Assembly: GCA_963921195.1 (NCBI GenBank)
Contig: OY992539.1
Coordinates: forward strand, 153,854,162 to 153,918,161
Source: Pegoplata infirma
Taxonomy: Eukaryota; Arthropoda; Insecta; Diptera; Anthomyiidae
Length of the DNA: 64,000 nt
Direction: 5' to 3'
Both the position numbers and the translations under genes were made by a program. Positions 11,701-23,460 of this stretch are shown piece by piece. Positions within the stretch are counted from its first letter, which is position 1, and each line of letters starts with the position of its first letter. A model generated the notes under the pieces. That model saw nothing but the letters and a program-made list of their open reading frames with translations. It had not been told where the DNA came from and did not search any database.

Positions 11701-12704
11701 GGAAGTATGCGATTTGTCTGAAGGTGGTACTACCATAAAGTCAGAAATAGAATCTGCGGACAATAGTACTAGTGTATTTGGTGGTGAGGATAAAATGGAT
11801 TTCATTGATAATTTGGATGTATGCAGTAACGTCGAGGTAGAAAGTTCTGAAACTACAAACGATGGATCGTTAGCGGCAGCTACATCTAATGTCGGATTAG
11901 TAGATGATTTAACTGAGCAACAGTCAGTGAAAAAGAGCAAGAAGAATGCCAAAACTAGAAATAAATATATCGGTACTAAGGATGTTCTAGATCAGACCCT
12001 AACATGTGATGTGAATCAAAAAAAGCAAAATCGACGATTTCCTATACATCAACGTGTTGCGAAACGCGAAGACGTTACAAAGCATGAGAAGGAGTTTTAT
12101 CCCAACGGCAAAGAACGTATTTATTCAGCATCGTCCACTCGCGGACGTATTTATCTCGTACAAGACATAAGCATGAGCACCCAAAGTAGTGCCGGTAAAG
12201 GTGTTAGCGTCGACGAGACTGCGGATAAAACTGCAGTCAAAAACATTCGTCCCTATTCGAAATATCCGCTTATATCAAGTTTTTTTACTCATAAGCTCAA
12301 ACGAAGCTTATTTGTATTACCACGTCATGAGTTAATGCGAATTGCTCGAGTAGGTGGAAAATTTCCCGCAAGTGGATTCCATCAATTGGCTAAGAATAAT
12401 CAGTTAGTGTGGCCGTATCAATGTTCCAGGCCCTTGTTTAAGACATGCTGGTCATATCGCACTTCAAATGTTACAACATTATCAGCTATCGCCTTGCAGC
12501 TTCGTATATTGTGGTGTTGCCTGAGGTGGGATGACATGATCTCCAAGCCACCATCCGCAGATGGCAAACATCAAGTTAATACTGAAAATGAAATTGTCAC
12601 TTTGGAATTGTTGAAGCTAAGAAATTCCGGACGATATAGTGAACGAACTCAATATTTGCGTCGCAAGGTGGTCATACCACTTGAACTTCCAAAAACGATT
12701 CGAG
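8721..12704 (+). CDS. E(bx): E(bx)/Nurf301 internal exon with DDT domain, WHIM segments and first PHD finger
   Basis: Large internal coding exon of Enhancer of bithorax (NURF301, BPTF orthologue), the scaffold subunit of the ISWI-containing NURF complex that slides nucleosomes in the nucleus. The acceptor TTCTTTATAG ends at 8720; two bases complete a split codon, and an acidic Ser/Asp run precedes the in-frame ATG at 8795, which is internal rather than the start. Seen in order: a DDT domain (about 8990-9165, beginning VLNALGVYEVLRRF), a WHIM1-like segment (about 9320-9425), a C4HC3 PHD finger (about 9440-9575; CRVC, CCETC, HLEC, CGLC), and a WHIM2-like stretch with LDRHGRKFWFIARR. A charged block conserved in BPTF proteins (about 10220-10760) has a Lys/Glu/Arg coiled-coil-like run near 10530-10600. 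Further conserved segments lie at about 12110-12540. Donor CGAG/GTAAGA is at 12705; reading through reaches a stop at 12713. The N-terminal exons lie outside the window. Confidence 0.95.
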
Positions 12705-12766
12705 GTAAGAAATAAATAACTTGTGTTGTTGATGTCAGTGTAATATTTTCTTGAAAATTTTTGCAG

Positions 12767-13141
12767 AGGTAACATCAATTCGTTCGGGATTGCGAAAGAG
12801 AAAACGTGCCGAATCTCCCCAGCCAACCGAACCACAAATATCCGAGGAATGGGTGGAGGAAGATAAATTGGAGTTGTGGGAAATAAAATTCATCGGCGAA
12901 AAAATTGAAAAAACTAAAATGATGACAACAACCCGATCTGTTGCACAACAGCGTCAAAGTGATTCCTCATCGTCGTCGTCTAGTGTAAGTTCAAGTAACG
13001 GTGTTTTAAATAAATCCTTGCCACCTGTAAAGTCGTCAAGTGAAGATGTTAACGAAAAAATTGAACACCAAATTAAAATACAACGTGTTGCCGCTAATCA
13101 GCAAAAGAAAACTAATGATGCACCAAAGTCATCTCCTCAAG
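12767..13141 (+). CDS. E(bx): E(bx) internal exon
   Basis: Follows a 62 bp intron; the acceptor is TTTTTGCAG. The codon split across the junction becomes GAG, giving REVTSIRSGLRKRKRAESPQ, a run conserved in fly NURF301. The next part (SEEWVEEDKLELWEIKF) is also typical of the family. It then turns into a poly-Ser and Lys-rich linker. The donor at 13142 is CAAG/GTAGCT; without splicing the frame stops two codons later. Confidence 0.93.
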
Positions 13142-13214
13142 GTAGCTAGCCCTAATCTATATAAATTAAATCAATTTTCAAAATAATTTTCTTTCATTTC
13201 ATACAAAATTTCAG

Positions 13215-13637
13215 TTAAGGGCCAAATAATTGGCAGTCGTAGGGTTATTGTAAAAAATCCAGATGGCACCACAAGGATAATTCAGCAAACTGTAGCATCG
13301 CCCATACCTAAAATTCAAAGCACAAATACGATTACTTCGGCTACTTCTGCTTCTACTTCTGCAACTACATCGACATCGGTAAATAATCTTACACAGCAAC
13401 AATCATTACAAGTACCCCAGAGCACAACTCAGCAGACAAATTTGTCAACAGCAGCGACAGTGTCGCAGCCACAGCAACACAAAGTTCAGATTATAAGAGG
13501 GCCAGATGGTAAAGTAAGTGTGCGTGGTCTTAGTCCGGGACAGCAATTAATTCAAATGCCAGATGGCAAATTGCACGTACTCACAACGCCGACAACTTCA
13601 GCTTCGGCACCACCGGGAACATCATCGTCAAGTCAAA
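13215..13637 (+). CDS. E(bx): E(bx) internal exon, start of Gln/Thr-rich middle region
   Basis: A 73 bp intron separates it from the previous exon; the acceptor is AAATTTCAG. The frame gives VKGQIIGSRRVIVKNPDGTT and later HKVQIIRGPDGKVSVRGLSP and GQQLIQMPDGKLHVL, repeated short beta-like motifs (GPDGK, MPDGK) characteristic of this part of fly NURF301. Ser/Thr/Gln linkers lie between them. The donor CAAA/GTAAGT at 13638 leads into an 11.5 kb transposon-filled intron. Confidence 0.92.
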
Positions 13638-14180
13638 GTAAGTGGTTTATCTTAAATACTTTATATTAAAATACAAAAATTGTGTAGTTGTGTAATATCT
13701 AACAGCTTTATTCATAAGAAGGGCAACCAAAAATAAGTACTTAAAACAATGGGTTAAGTTCTTAAAAAAGCCAAAAACATTAAAAAAAGCAGTAAAAATA
13801 AAATTAAACAAGTAGAAAAGTTAAATTCGACTTGGCCGAATCTATGAATACCCAGTATGCAAAATGAGTCGATATCGATTCGGAAAAGAATCGTTTTCTC
13901 TAAGAATTTCATCGATATCGAGTTTGATATAATGTCGATATAAAGCGTGTTTTCCTATGTGGCATGCAAGGTGATATAGAATCGAGTACTGGTACAGGAT
14001 TCGATTCGATTTTTAATCGAAAAATTTCTTGAATTCGATACATTTGTTTTTTAATAATTTAGTTAATTGTTTTAAAAATTTTTTTTTTTGTTTACTTACT
14101 ACTACTTACTTACAATTAACTAATTTTTACTAATTTAATTTATTTATTCTTTAAATTTAATTTTTACTAATTACTATTTT

Positions 14181-14255
14181 TATCTGCCTCACTTGAGATT
14201 TGAATTCAGAACTCCCAGTTTACTGGTTGAACGCCTTACTCCTTCAGCCAAAGTT
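14181..14255 (-). repeat. tRNA-like sequence (SINE-type), minus strand
   Basis: On the minus strand TGGCTGAAGGAGTAAGG resembles an A box and GAATTCAAATCTC a degenerate B box, at tRNA-like spacing. The stems do not fold as a functional tRNA, so I call it a tRNA-derived repeat. Confidence 0.4.
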
Positions 14256-14460
14256 TGATAATAAAAGTAGTTTTTTAAAATTACTTTTACTAAAATTTGA
14301 ATTTTTTATTATTATTTGAATTGCCCTTAAATTATAATTTGTATTATTATTTGAATTACCCTGTTTTTATATTCATTTTATTTTGTTTTGACATACTTCT
14401 CCCAATTTGAAAATATTTTTATTTCAAAATATATATTAGTACAAACAAATTTCAAGTTGT

Positions 14461-14538
14461 GTATGGCCTAGTTGGTTAGCAGGTTCGGCGGCTTATGATT
14501 TGTAGATTTTTGGCCTTGGTTCAAACCCCGGTCGCGGA
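14461..14538 (+). repeat. tRNA-like sequence (SINE-type)
   Basis: TGGCCTAGTTGG fits the Pol III A box and GGTTCAAACCC is close to a B box, followed by CCGGTCGCGGA. A proper acceptor stem and anticodon arm are missing, so it is not a tRNA gene. Confidence 0.5.
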
Positions 14539-14963
14539 TTTTTTTTTTATTTTTTTTATTGTTCTAGTGTTAGATATTATTTTTTTTAATAATAAAAGTA
14601 AAATTTGTGGAATTTTTGTAAAATTTAATAAAACTAAAACTCGATGATATATTGAAAATAAATATTTTTTTATGGAACAACAAATACGAGAATTCCTAAA
14701 ATGTAGATTGGAAATCATTTCGAAATCGATTAGTTTTTCAATAAAAATATAAATTCGAGAAACGTTAAAATATCGACTGTATATAATATCGACTTCGAAT
14801 CGTTATTGCGGAAAAGCCTCTAAAAAACTTCGAAAAAATTGTCGCCTCGAAACTGTGCAGACTGGGTACCCTCCACAATGCCGTTTTTAAACAACCCGGT
14901 GAAAAATGTATATGGAAACATATACGAGTATATATGGCTACATATATGAAGATATATGACCAT

Positions 14964-16285
14964 TAAAGGTGTCCTAACGACTAAGGTAATTTTTCAAAAT
15001 CACTTTTTAATACGTGGTAGGGTCCTAAATTGTAGTTTTGTATCTAAAAATGAGTGAGCCAAAATTTCGAGACAATCGGATAAAAATAACTCGTGCCGAA
15101 AATGGATTGAAGTTTTGGGACACTCTTATCTGATGAAAAAACACGTTTTTTCTAGTTTTTTGAAAAATATTGGTATATGCTATTTTTTGTTAATTTTTTT
15201 GTTAAGTAATATGAAAATGGTAATAAATTACCTTTCCAAAAAGCTTAAAGAAATTCAAATCGGATGAAAAATAAGCATTTTACGCATACATGCCCCAGAC
15301 CATTTCATGGTTTTTTAAGCCAAAATTTGAAAATTTTCAAAATTTTTAGGCAAAAAAATAAAAAAAATTAAATTTTACTTTATAATTGTATTAAATACAT
15401 GTTATAGATAAAAATTAACAGATATGGTAGTCTAACTTTTTTTCATTTGGCGTGGGTAGTGATATAATTTCCGCGGATTCCAAAGAAAATACATTTTTCT
15501 AAAATAATTTAGCAAATATTGGAAACAATTTTCTGTATTGTATAATACGAAGTGAAATACATAAATTCTGTAAATTTTTTGAGAATTCGGGCATCTTTAA
15601 CCCCTTTTTGTCGAGGTGAAATGACAAATTTGAGACGTTATACATTTCTATAATACAAAATATCTGCATATATCCGATTTCTCAAAAGTTACAGAATTTA
15701 CGTTTTACACTTCGATCCGCACAATAAAGCACAAATTTTCAAAAATTTGCTTAATTATTGTAGAAAAACGCATTTTATTTGGAATCCGCGGAAATTTTAT
15801 CACTACCCGCGCCAAATAAAAAAAAGCTTGACTACCATATCTGCTATTTTTAATCTTTAACATGTTTTCAATTTGATCATAAAGTAAAATTAAATTTTTA
15901 CTATTTTTTGCCTAAAAATTTTGAAAATTTTGAAATTCTGGCTCTAAAAACCATACAATGGTCTGGGGCATGTATTCGTAAAATGCTTATTTTTCATCCG
16001 ATTTTAATTTTATTAGTCGTTTTGAAAAGGTAATTTAGTACCATTTTCATATTATTTCACAAAAAATTTAACAAAAAATATCAAATACCAATGTTTTTCC
16101 AAAAACTAGAAAAAACGAGTTTTTCGTTCTTATAAGAATGTCCCAAAACTTCAATCCATTTTCGGCACGAGTTATTTTTAGCCGATTGTCACCAAATTTT
16201 GGCTCACTCATTTTTAGATACTAAAGAACAATATAGGACCCTACCAGGTATAAAAAGGTGATTTTCGTTTTTAAGGACACCTCTA
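14964..16285. mobile_element. Non-autonomous hAT-type element with ~650 bp inverted arms, copy 1
   Basis: 1322 bp, TAAAGGTGTCC to GGACACCTCTA, with an exact 8 bp duplication ATGACCAT at 14956-14963 and 16286-16293. Nearly the whole element is two inverted arms (landmarks AAAATGAGTGAGCCAAAATT, TGGTAGGGTCCTA). No coding potential. A second copy in opposite orientation is at 25394. Confidence 0.88.
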
Positions 16286-16439
16286 ATGACCATATATGAA
16301 CTATATATGGACACATATGTACATATATGTACATATATGAACATATTTGTAGGCATACATAATTATGTATGAATCATATACGTCCATACCCGAGTAAAAA
16401 AAAATTGTATGGTAAAACATGTTATATTATAAAATTATA

Positions 16440-16783
16440 TATAATTTATTGGATCTGATTTTGCTAAATTTCATCCGAAAATTGGCCGCGCCAAAGTTAT
16501 CTCATAACATATTATAATATATGAAGTTACAGTTTAATAATTTATTGTATGTGATTTCATCCGGAAATTGGCCGCGCCAAAGTTATCCCAAATTATCTAT
16601 TATCATGATTTTGTATTAAATATGATATGATATGATGTAATTTCATCCGGAAATTGGCCGCGCCAAAGTTATCTTAAAATATCCAATATCATGATTTTAT
16701 ATTAAATTGGATATTATATAATGTAATTTCATCCGAAATTTGGCCGCGCCAAAGTAATCTTATAATATCTGATATCTTGATTT
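16440..16783. repeat. Four-fold 86 bp tandem repeat with GGCCGCGCCAAAG core
   Basis: GGCCGCGCCAAAG starts at 16484, 16570, 16656 and 16742, exactly 86 bp apart, each preceded by TTTCATCCG(A/G)AA. The GC-only core stands out in very AT-rich surroundings. The flanking AT parts are more diverged than the core. Confidence 0.9.
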
Positions 16784-16834
16784 TATAAAAAAATTATTGG
16801 ATACATTTTTATCCAAAAAATGTTTCTGTTCCCT

Positions 16835-17522
16835 CCCGAGTAAAAATAAACATATATTACAATATATAACTTGATACAAACATAATAAATTATATATGAT
16901 TATACATCCGTGAGATATTTTCTAAATTTTTTTAATGCAGTCATATGTAGTAATATATAATTTAATCATGATTCGGATTAAAAGGTGTACGGTTGATATA
17001 ATTATATAAAATTATATGAGGGTCAATACAAAATTTGTTTTTCTGTATAATTTAATATAAAATTATATATATCCTATTCTGTTCCATATATAACACTATA
17101 TGTTTCCATTTAACCAACAATTTTCTAAGTTTTTAAGGCAAAGTATAAGAAACTTTTTAAAATGTTCCTAAACGTTTCCTTGTTAGGGTTATGTATATCA
17201 CCTATCTGGTTCGAAGCGTACCCGAACATTTTTTTGTTTAAGAAAATTATATGTTTGGTGAATGTATCGTTGACCTGTGGTGTAACTCAACCCAAACCAA
17301 AAAACACCAGGATTTTACATGTTTTTATGCAATTAGATCTAATTAGATCCACTAATATATGGCAATGTCTGGTCAAAACTCGGATGAAATCAAATCGTAT
17401 TTTATACAAATTGATCTTTTTTAATGCAAAAACATCCACCATTTTTCGGATCAAATTGCGTTTAATTATATATTGTATTACATATCAATATATATTGCAT
17501 CATATAAAAATTTTTACTCGGG
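16835..17522. mobile_element. CCCGAG-type inverted-repeat element, copy c
   Basis: 688 bp, full length, CCCGAGTAAAAATAAAC to TTTTTACTCGGG. The target is duplicated as CT (CCCT/CTAG). Body closely matches copy b. Confidence 0.88.
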
Positions 17523-17800
17523 CTAGTAAAAAAAGAAAAAAAGTTCATGACTAATTATATCCCAAATATGGCGGATACAATTGCTTTAATAATTATCTAC
17601 GGGTATATTTTAAGATCTAGCGGGATAACCTTATATATAATGTGATACGTGAATTGGGTCTATATAATTATATCAGTTGGAGAAAACTGATACGATTAAA
17701 TATAATTTAAAACCATTATAACTGATCATATATTGCTCCTTATAACGTCATATAAGTTGGATAACATTATATATAATTATATGCACTTTATGTAATGTTA

Positions 17801-18689
17801 CCCGAGTAAAAAAAAGTTATATGACGCAATATTTAATTATATATGAACAGATATGCTTTTATGTAAATCCATATTAATTTTGATCCGAAAATTGGCGGAT
17901 CAAATATTATACGATTATATCAAATTCTATTATTTTTGATAAAATAATATCAAATTTGATTAAGTTTGATCCCAAAAATGGGTCTATCTAATTGTATTAA
18001 ATCATATCTTATCTGTTAAAATTAGATAAATTTTTATATAATTAAATGAAATCTGGTAAAATTTTTTGAAATTTTAAACGTGAAATTAGAAATTATTTTA
18101 TCAGATTGGATACATTATCAATTAGAAGATTTTTTATTACATTCTTCGAAATTTTTTTCGCGACTTAGCAATTTATTAAAAATTTGTAAAAATTTTTTCT
18201 AAAACAATTTTTAAAGGATTTAAAAATTCCAAAAAATGTTTGTGTCTTAGAAAATTTAAAAACATTTTTTCGGAACTTAAAAATTTTTCAAATGAATAAA
18301 ATTTCTCCTAAAAACATTTTCAACGATTTTTTTACTCCAAAAAAAAATTGCCAAAAAAATTTTATGTCCGGGACTTTAGAAAATTTTTATAAAATTTTTA
18401 AGACTTAAAAAATTTTAAATTTTTTTTTCGGGATATAATTATAAATAAAATCATATATCTTTTTATCTGCCATATCTAAAAATTTCCGAACTTATATGTC
18501 ATATCTAATTTCATATAGATCGGTATATAAATAGATATAAATATGTATGTTATCATATTAAAAAATAAGGAAAAATACAATGCTTTATATAAACTTATAT
18601 GTCCATATCAAAGTTCATGCATAACCATATATAAATATAAATAATTATATATTAGCATATATGGTTATATCAAATCTTTTTTACTCGGG
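17801..18689. mobile_element. CCCGAG-type element of a different body sequence
   Basis: 889 bp, CCCGAGTAAAAAAAAG to TTTTTTACTCGGG, TA on both sides. The very AT-rich body does not match copies a-d beyond the ends. No coding potential. Confidence 0.7.
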
Positions 18690-19010
18690 TATATACAAAA
18701 ATATGTTCTTTATATAGAGCAATATCTAACCATATATATTTATGTCTTATAGTCTCAATTTATTTTATATTGTATCAGTCCGGATCAAACTGATAAAACC
18801 AGATAGACCCATTTTACGTATAATATTATATATAAGACTATCTGTTCAGATCTTGTAGGATAACCGAAGATAATATTTGAAACAATTGTGTCCACCATAT
18901 TTGGGATCTAATTTGTCACGGCTATATATAACTCTTTTTTACTCGGGTTTTTAAATTTATTTTTAGATATAATAATGTCAAACTGAAAATAAATAAAAAA
19001 AAAAAAAACT

Positions 19011-19087
19011 TCGAACGGACGGGGATTAGAACCACAAGTCTTCCGTTTTGTAATCGCAATCTCTACCCTCTAGACCAGCGGACGTTG
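19011..19087 (-). repeat. tRNA-like sequence, minus strand
   Basis: On the minus strand CTGGTCTAGAGGGTAGAG resembles a D arm/A box and GTGGTTCTAATCCCCG a T arm/B box, about tRNA length apart. Acceptor pairing is poor, so it is most likely a tRNA-derived repeat or pseudogene. Confidence 0.5.
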
Positions 19088-19429
19088 TTAGCAAATAACA
19101 ACTTTAAAAGACTTAGTTTTAAATAAATTGATTGTATCTAATTATATCAAATTGAGCTAACATATAGTAATATATGATTACATCCAATTAAATATGTTAT
19201 TCACTTGTACACAATTTTAAAAAAGACTGAAAATTTTTGAAAAAATTTGCAAAAAAAAAATTGGAATGACGTACAGCGCTATTAGTAAGCGCTTCCATGG
19301 TAAGCTTAAACAATAATTTTAATGTAGCGGTATGCCTTATTTCCAAGTCATAGGCTTCCAAAGTGAAATAAGACTTTGGCTTATAAGTTTGAAATTTTTC
19401 ATGGAATCAGGAAATCAGAATTAGATTTG

Positions 19430-20085
19430 AGATCGGGTTCCAAAAATCATTGATAATTTAGACCAAATATACCTATTATTAATTATATAAATGCAATATA
19501 AATTTTTAAAAATGATTGCAAAAATTCAAAAAGTAAAATTTTTTAAGTTCTAAAAAAACAAATGCAATAAAAAAGTGTTTTCTATTTAAAAAAAAAAATA
19601 AAAAAATATATTTTTTTCTGGAATCGAACTCGGGTTCCCAAAAATCATAGATAGTTTTATAATAAATTAAATATAGTTATATATAACTATATAACAGCAA
19701 TATAATTTTTTAAAAATGATTGCAAAAATTCAAAAAAAGAAAAATTTTTAGTTCGAAAAAAAATAAATGCAATAAAAAAGTGTTTTCTATTGAAAAAAAA
19801 TAAAAAAAAATATATTTTTTTTTCTGGAATCGAACTCGGGTTCCCAAAAATTATAGATAATTTTATAATAAATCAAATATAGTTATATATAACTGTATAA
19901 AAGAAAAATAATTTTTTAAAAATGATTGCAAAAATTCCAAAAATGAAAATTTTTTAGTTCTAAAAAAATTTAACACAATAAAAAAGTGTTTTCTATTTAA
20001 AAAAAAAATAAAAAAAAAACTTTTTTCTTCTCGACTGGGCCGGGAATCGAACTCGGGTTCCCAAAAATCATATGTAATCTTATAT
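19430..20085 (-). repeat. Tandem ~200 bp units, each with a tRNA T-arm-like segment
   Basis: CGGGTTC(C) recurs at 19434, 19631, 19837 and 20054, each unit carrying AAAATGATTGCAAAAATTC and AAAAAAGTGTTTTCTATT. The last three units contain GGAATCGAACTCGGGTTCCC, whose complement reads GAGTTCGATTCC, a B-box-like sequence. The last unit extends it to a fuller tRNA 3' half (TTCGATTCCCGGCCCAGTCG). Units differ by scattered changes. Confidence 0.75.
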
Positions 20086-21140
20086 GATCCAATAAAAAGT
20101 TTTGTATAACCATATATGTTGACACACAAAAATAAATTTTGAAATACTGGCATATATAATTATATATGGCTAGTTGTTTGGTCAAAAAAATATTTTTTAT
20201 GTACATGATTGTATCAAAATATATATTCCATTACATATGCGACCATTTATAAATATATATTGAGTTTAGACGAAATTTGCGTATATATAGTACCATACAA
20301 ACACAGATATGTTATCGTTTAAGACACATATAATTATATCTATTATTTTTGTTGGAAATTTTTTAGTATGGAACCATATATAGTTTAAAATGGTATTATA
20401 TTAGTCATATATAATTATACATAAATTGATACTGGATTTTTTGTTTAGTAAAGTCCTATACATAATTAGATATAAAGTCACGTATAATAATGTATGAAAT
20501 CGGATTAAGTTTTATGTGCAACGTATGATTACATCTACCATTTATATTAATATATTATGAGTAATATAGTTAGATATGATTTTATATGACATCATTTAAA
20601 AAAATTGGAAAATTTCAAAGTGAGATATAATTTTATACTTTGACTCATATAGTTTTATATGGTTTAATGAAAACATATAAAATAATATACATTTATATAA
20701 ATTCTTTTTTACTCGGGTATACGTAAAGTGAACCCATATGTAAATATATGGCATACATGTACATATATGAACATATTTGTGAGCATATATGATCATATAC
20801 ACACGCAAAAAAAAATCTGTGTCGAAGTGAGCAAAAATCTGGCATAATTTTACCAAAAATATGCTAAAACTACAACCGACGAAGTAGTTTTCGTAATTTA
20901 GCCAAAACACTTATGTAAAAAATTTTGAAGAAAATGCTAATGCTATTTAAGCAAAAACTTGGTAAAATATACCAAAAGAAATATGGTGAAATATACCAAA
21001 ATGATTTGAAAAGGTGACTAAATATAATGCTAAAAATTACCACATTTCTGCTAAAATAAATTTTCAATAAATTTTTGTAAAAAATTGTATATTTGTTCAA
21101 TTTAAAATTTTTACACAATAAATCCATATTAATATATGTT

Positions 21141-22705
21141 GTGTTTTTCAATTATATGTACTTATTAAGTACATTTTCTAATATAACCCCAAAAGTGTGC
21201 TTTAAAAATGCTAAAAAGTTCAAATAATCGTGTCTGTCATGACTTCAGAACGTTTTCAATTAGAGCGAAAATTTTCGAATCACATAAAAAAAGATTTGGT
21301 GTTTTCAAATCACATATTTCTTAATTATATGTTCGAAAAATTTTACTAAGATATGCTAGATGCGAAACACGGGCTTTTGTTTAAAAATAAATAAAATTAA
21401 ATAAAATAAATAAATAAAAAAGTTTTGCACAATTTTTAAACAAAAATATATATTTAACACCAATTTATCATTGAATTTCTCATTAAATAATACAATATTC
21501 ACGAATATGAGTTGAATAAATTACTCTTATGTACCTTGAACTCAACAATGTTTCGCATCTTGATAATTCTATGAACATATGGTAATAAACCCCAGTTGTA
21601 AAATGTAGTACTTTTCAATAGTAATAATAACTGGCAACACCATGGATTGGCATCACCATTTATCGAAAATTTTTCGAAGATAAACAACGCCATGTTGAAT
21701 TTTGTAAAATTTTATAATTAATTTATTTTTACAATTTTTAAGTATTTTAAGTGAGTTAAACTAAAAGTGTTGTGCATTAAAAAATATAAAATTTTGTGCT
21801 CTTTCTTTTGAAAGTATTTCTCAGCCGGGAAAACGTGTAGTTATTGAAATATGTGATTTTTTTAATTTGTATACTTTTGTTGTTGTTTTTGCACAACTTC
21901 CGAACAAAATTTCGATAAATTATGGAGTGTTTTTAAAATAATTTTTACATATATTTAGTCTTAACAAAATGTTGATTTTTTAATGAAAATAAAAAGAATA
22001 TATATCAAATTATAAATTAAACATGGGTTTTTTATTTTTAAGTTAATAATTATAGGGGAAAAAGTCCATTCTAATTACTTTCAGTTAGCTTTTTGCACAC
22101 GAAAGTAAAACGAAAAAAAAATTCGGAAGTGAAACCCAGGACACCAAAATATTCGGAAGTGATTCACTTTCACGTGGATGTGAAAGTCATGACAGACACG
22201 AATGAAAGTTTTAAACAAAAGAGCTTTTACTTCCTGCATGATTTGATGGGGATATTTATTGTGCGCCCTTAAAGTATGCTATAAGAATATTACAAAAGCT
22301 CTGTATAAAATACATTCCACAACAGGGAGAGTCAAATGTGTGCTAATCTTAAATAATAATAATATTTATTAAGTACACATATTGTATGGTAAATCCTAAT
22401 CCAAATGATTGTGTTTTTCAATTATATGTACTTATTAAGTACATTTTCTAATATAACCCCAAAAGTGTGCTTTAAAAATGCTAAAAAGTTCAAATAATGA
22501 AAGTTTTAAACAAAAGAGCTTTTACTTCCTGCATGATTTGATGGGGATATTTATTGTGCGCCCTTAAAGTATGCTATAAGAATATTACAAAAGCTCTGTA
22601 TAAAATACATTCCACAACAGGGAGAGTCAAATGTGTGCTAATCTTAAATAATAATAATATTTATTAAGTACACATATTGTATGGTAAATCCTAATCCAAA
22701 TGATT
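21141..22705. repeat. Tandem duplication of 295 bp, one copy interrupted
   Basis: 22411-22705 repeats 21141-22410 once the 972 bp element and its 3 bp duplication are removed; both then measure 295 bp. I saw no base difference. The second copy gives the exact empty target site. Confidence 0.9.
21229..22200. mobile_element. 972 bp inverted-repeat element with 3 bp target duplication
   Basis: CGTGTCTGTCATGACTT at the left is mirrored by AAGTCATGACAGACACG at the right. AAT is duplicated at 21226-21228 and 22201-22203. The empty site CAAATAATGAAAG is present at about 22490. A subterminal zone carries GAAGTGATTCACTTTCACGTG-like palindromes. No coding potential; superfamily not assigned. Confidence 0.88.
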
Positions 22706-22788
22706 GCAAAACACAGCTATAATAAATGTTGTGTAGGATTTAATTTACCACCGACCAACTGACCCTTTCTGTAAAATTTTCTCCAGTG

Positions 22789-23460
22789 ACTGCTGTCTAC
22801 GCATTTTCTTGAAGTAAAGGATCCGCTATAGCTTCATTTTCTGTAAAAATAGAAAATTATTACAAAACATAAATTTTTAATTTAAAAAACTAGTAAACCC
22901 CATTGGTCCTTTGGTTAGGAGGAACACTTACTTTGTGATTCCGTTTGGAACTCATCAAAACAGGTCTGGACTTCATTGGCTATATAAATGCTGTCTACGC
23001 TTTTTCTTGAAGTGAAGGATCCGCTATAGCTTCACGAATTTATTTAAAAGTATCTTGTAAAAAGAGAAAATTATTACAAAACATAAATTTTTAATTTAAA
23101 AAACTAGTAAACCCCATTGGTCTTTTGGTTATTAGGAACACTTACTTTGTGATTCCATTTGGAACTCATCAAAACATCCATTGGCTATATAAATGAGTTT
23201 TTAGGTTTTAATTTTATAACTAAAGGGAGGACTGGTGCCCACGCTCTTTATTGTTGTGAAGGATTCGCCATAGCTTCCAAAATTTATTAAGCAGTACCCT
23301 GTAAAAATAGAAAATTATTACCAAACACTAATTTTTAACTAAAAATCTATTAAACCTTATTGGTGTCTTCGGAATAGGGGTATACTCACTTTATCATTCC
23401 ATTTGTAATTCATCGAAACATACGTCTGGGACTCCATTGGTATTGCTAAATGAATGGTGT
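22789..23460. repeat. Three-fold tandem repeat, ~200-245 bp units
   Basis: Units start near 22791, 22989 and 23234 (GCTGTCTACGC, then GAAGTAAAGGATCCGC; the third diverges as GCCCACGCTC). Each has AGAAAATTATTAC and a CACTTACTTTGTGATTCC-like segment. No open frame spans a unit. Confidence 0.8.

Larger units (their letters stand above)
13854..14865. mobile_element. Inverted-repeat element with TCGATATCGA arrays
   Basis: Ends are CAGTATGCA and TGCAGACTG. Both subterminal zones carry degenerate ATCGATATCGA/TTCGAATCG palindromes (13868-14050, 14715-14840). It interrupts a repeat whose empty form is at about 45030. A TACC is repeated at the two sides, but the exact duplication length is unclear. 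The centre contains two tRNA-like stretches. Confidence 0.6.
13806..14900. repeat. Fly interspersed repeat (AAATTCGACTTGGCCGAAT type) split by a 1 kb insertion
   Basis: 13806-13853 (AAATTCGACTTGGCCGAATC, then TATGAATACC) and 14870-14900 (CCCTCCACAATGCC) are the two halves of a repeat found unbroken at 44990-45045. The element between them is listed separately. Confidence 0.75.
16389..20717. mobile_element. CCCGAG-type element expanded by nested insertions
   Basis: CCCGAGTAAAAA at 16389 and ACTCGGG at 20717 are each flanked by TA, and the flanks read ACGTCCATA/TATACGTAAAG. I pair them as one element enlarged by copies at 16835 and 17801, tRNA-like repeats and tandem blocks. A further ACTCGGG end at 18947 has no clear partner. 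Stretches 17523-17800 and 18690-19010 are AT-rich with nothing else seen. Confidence 0.55.

Noticed and set aside
11590..11952. Minus-strand frames within the large E(bx) exon
   Set aside because: Antisense shadows of a well-supported coding exon; no independent features.
16440..16783. CRISPR-like array
   Set aside because: Regular 86 bp spacing, but the sequence between cores is itself repeated and the genome is animal; a tandem repeat explains it.
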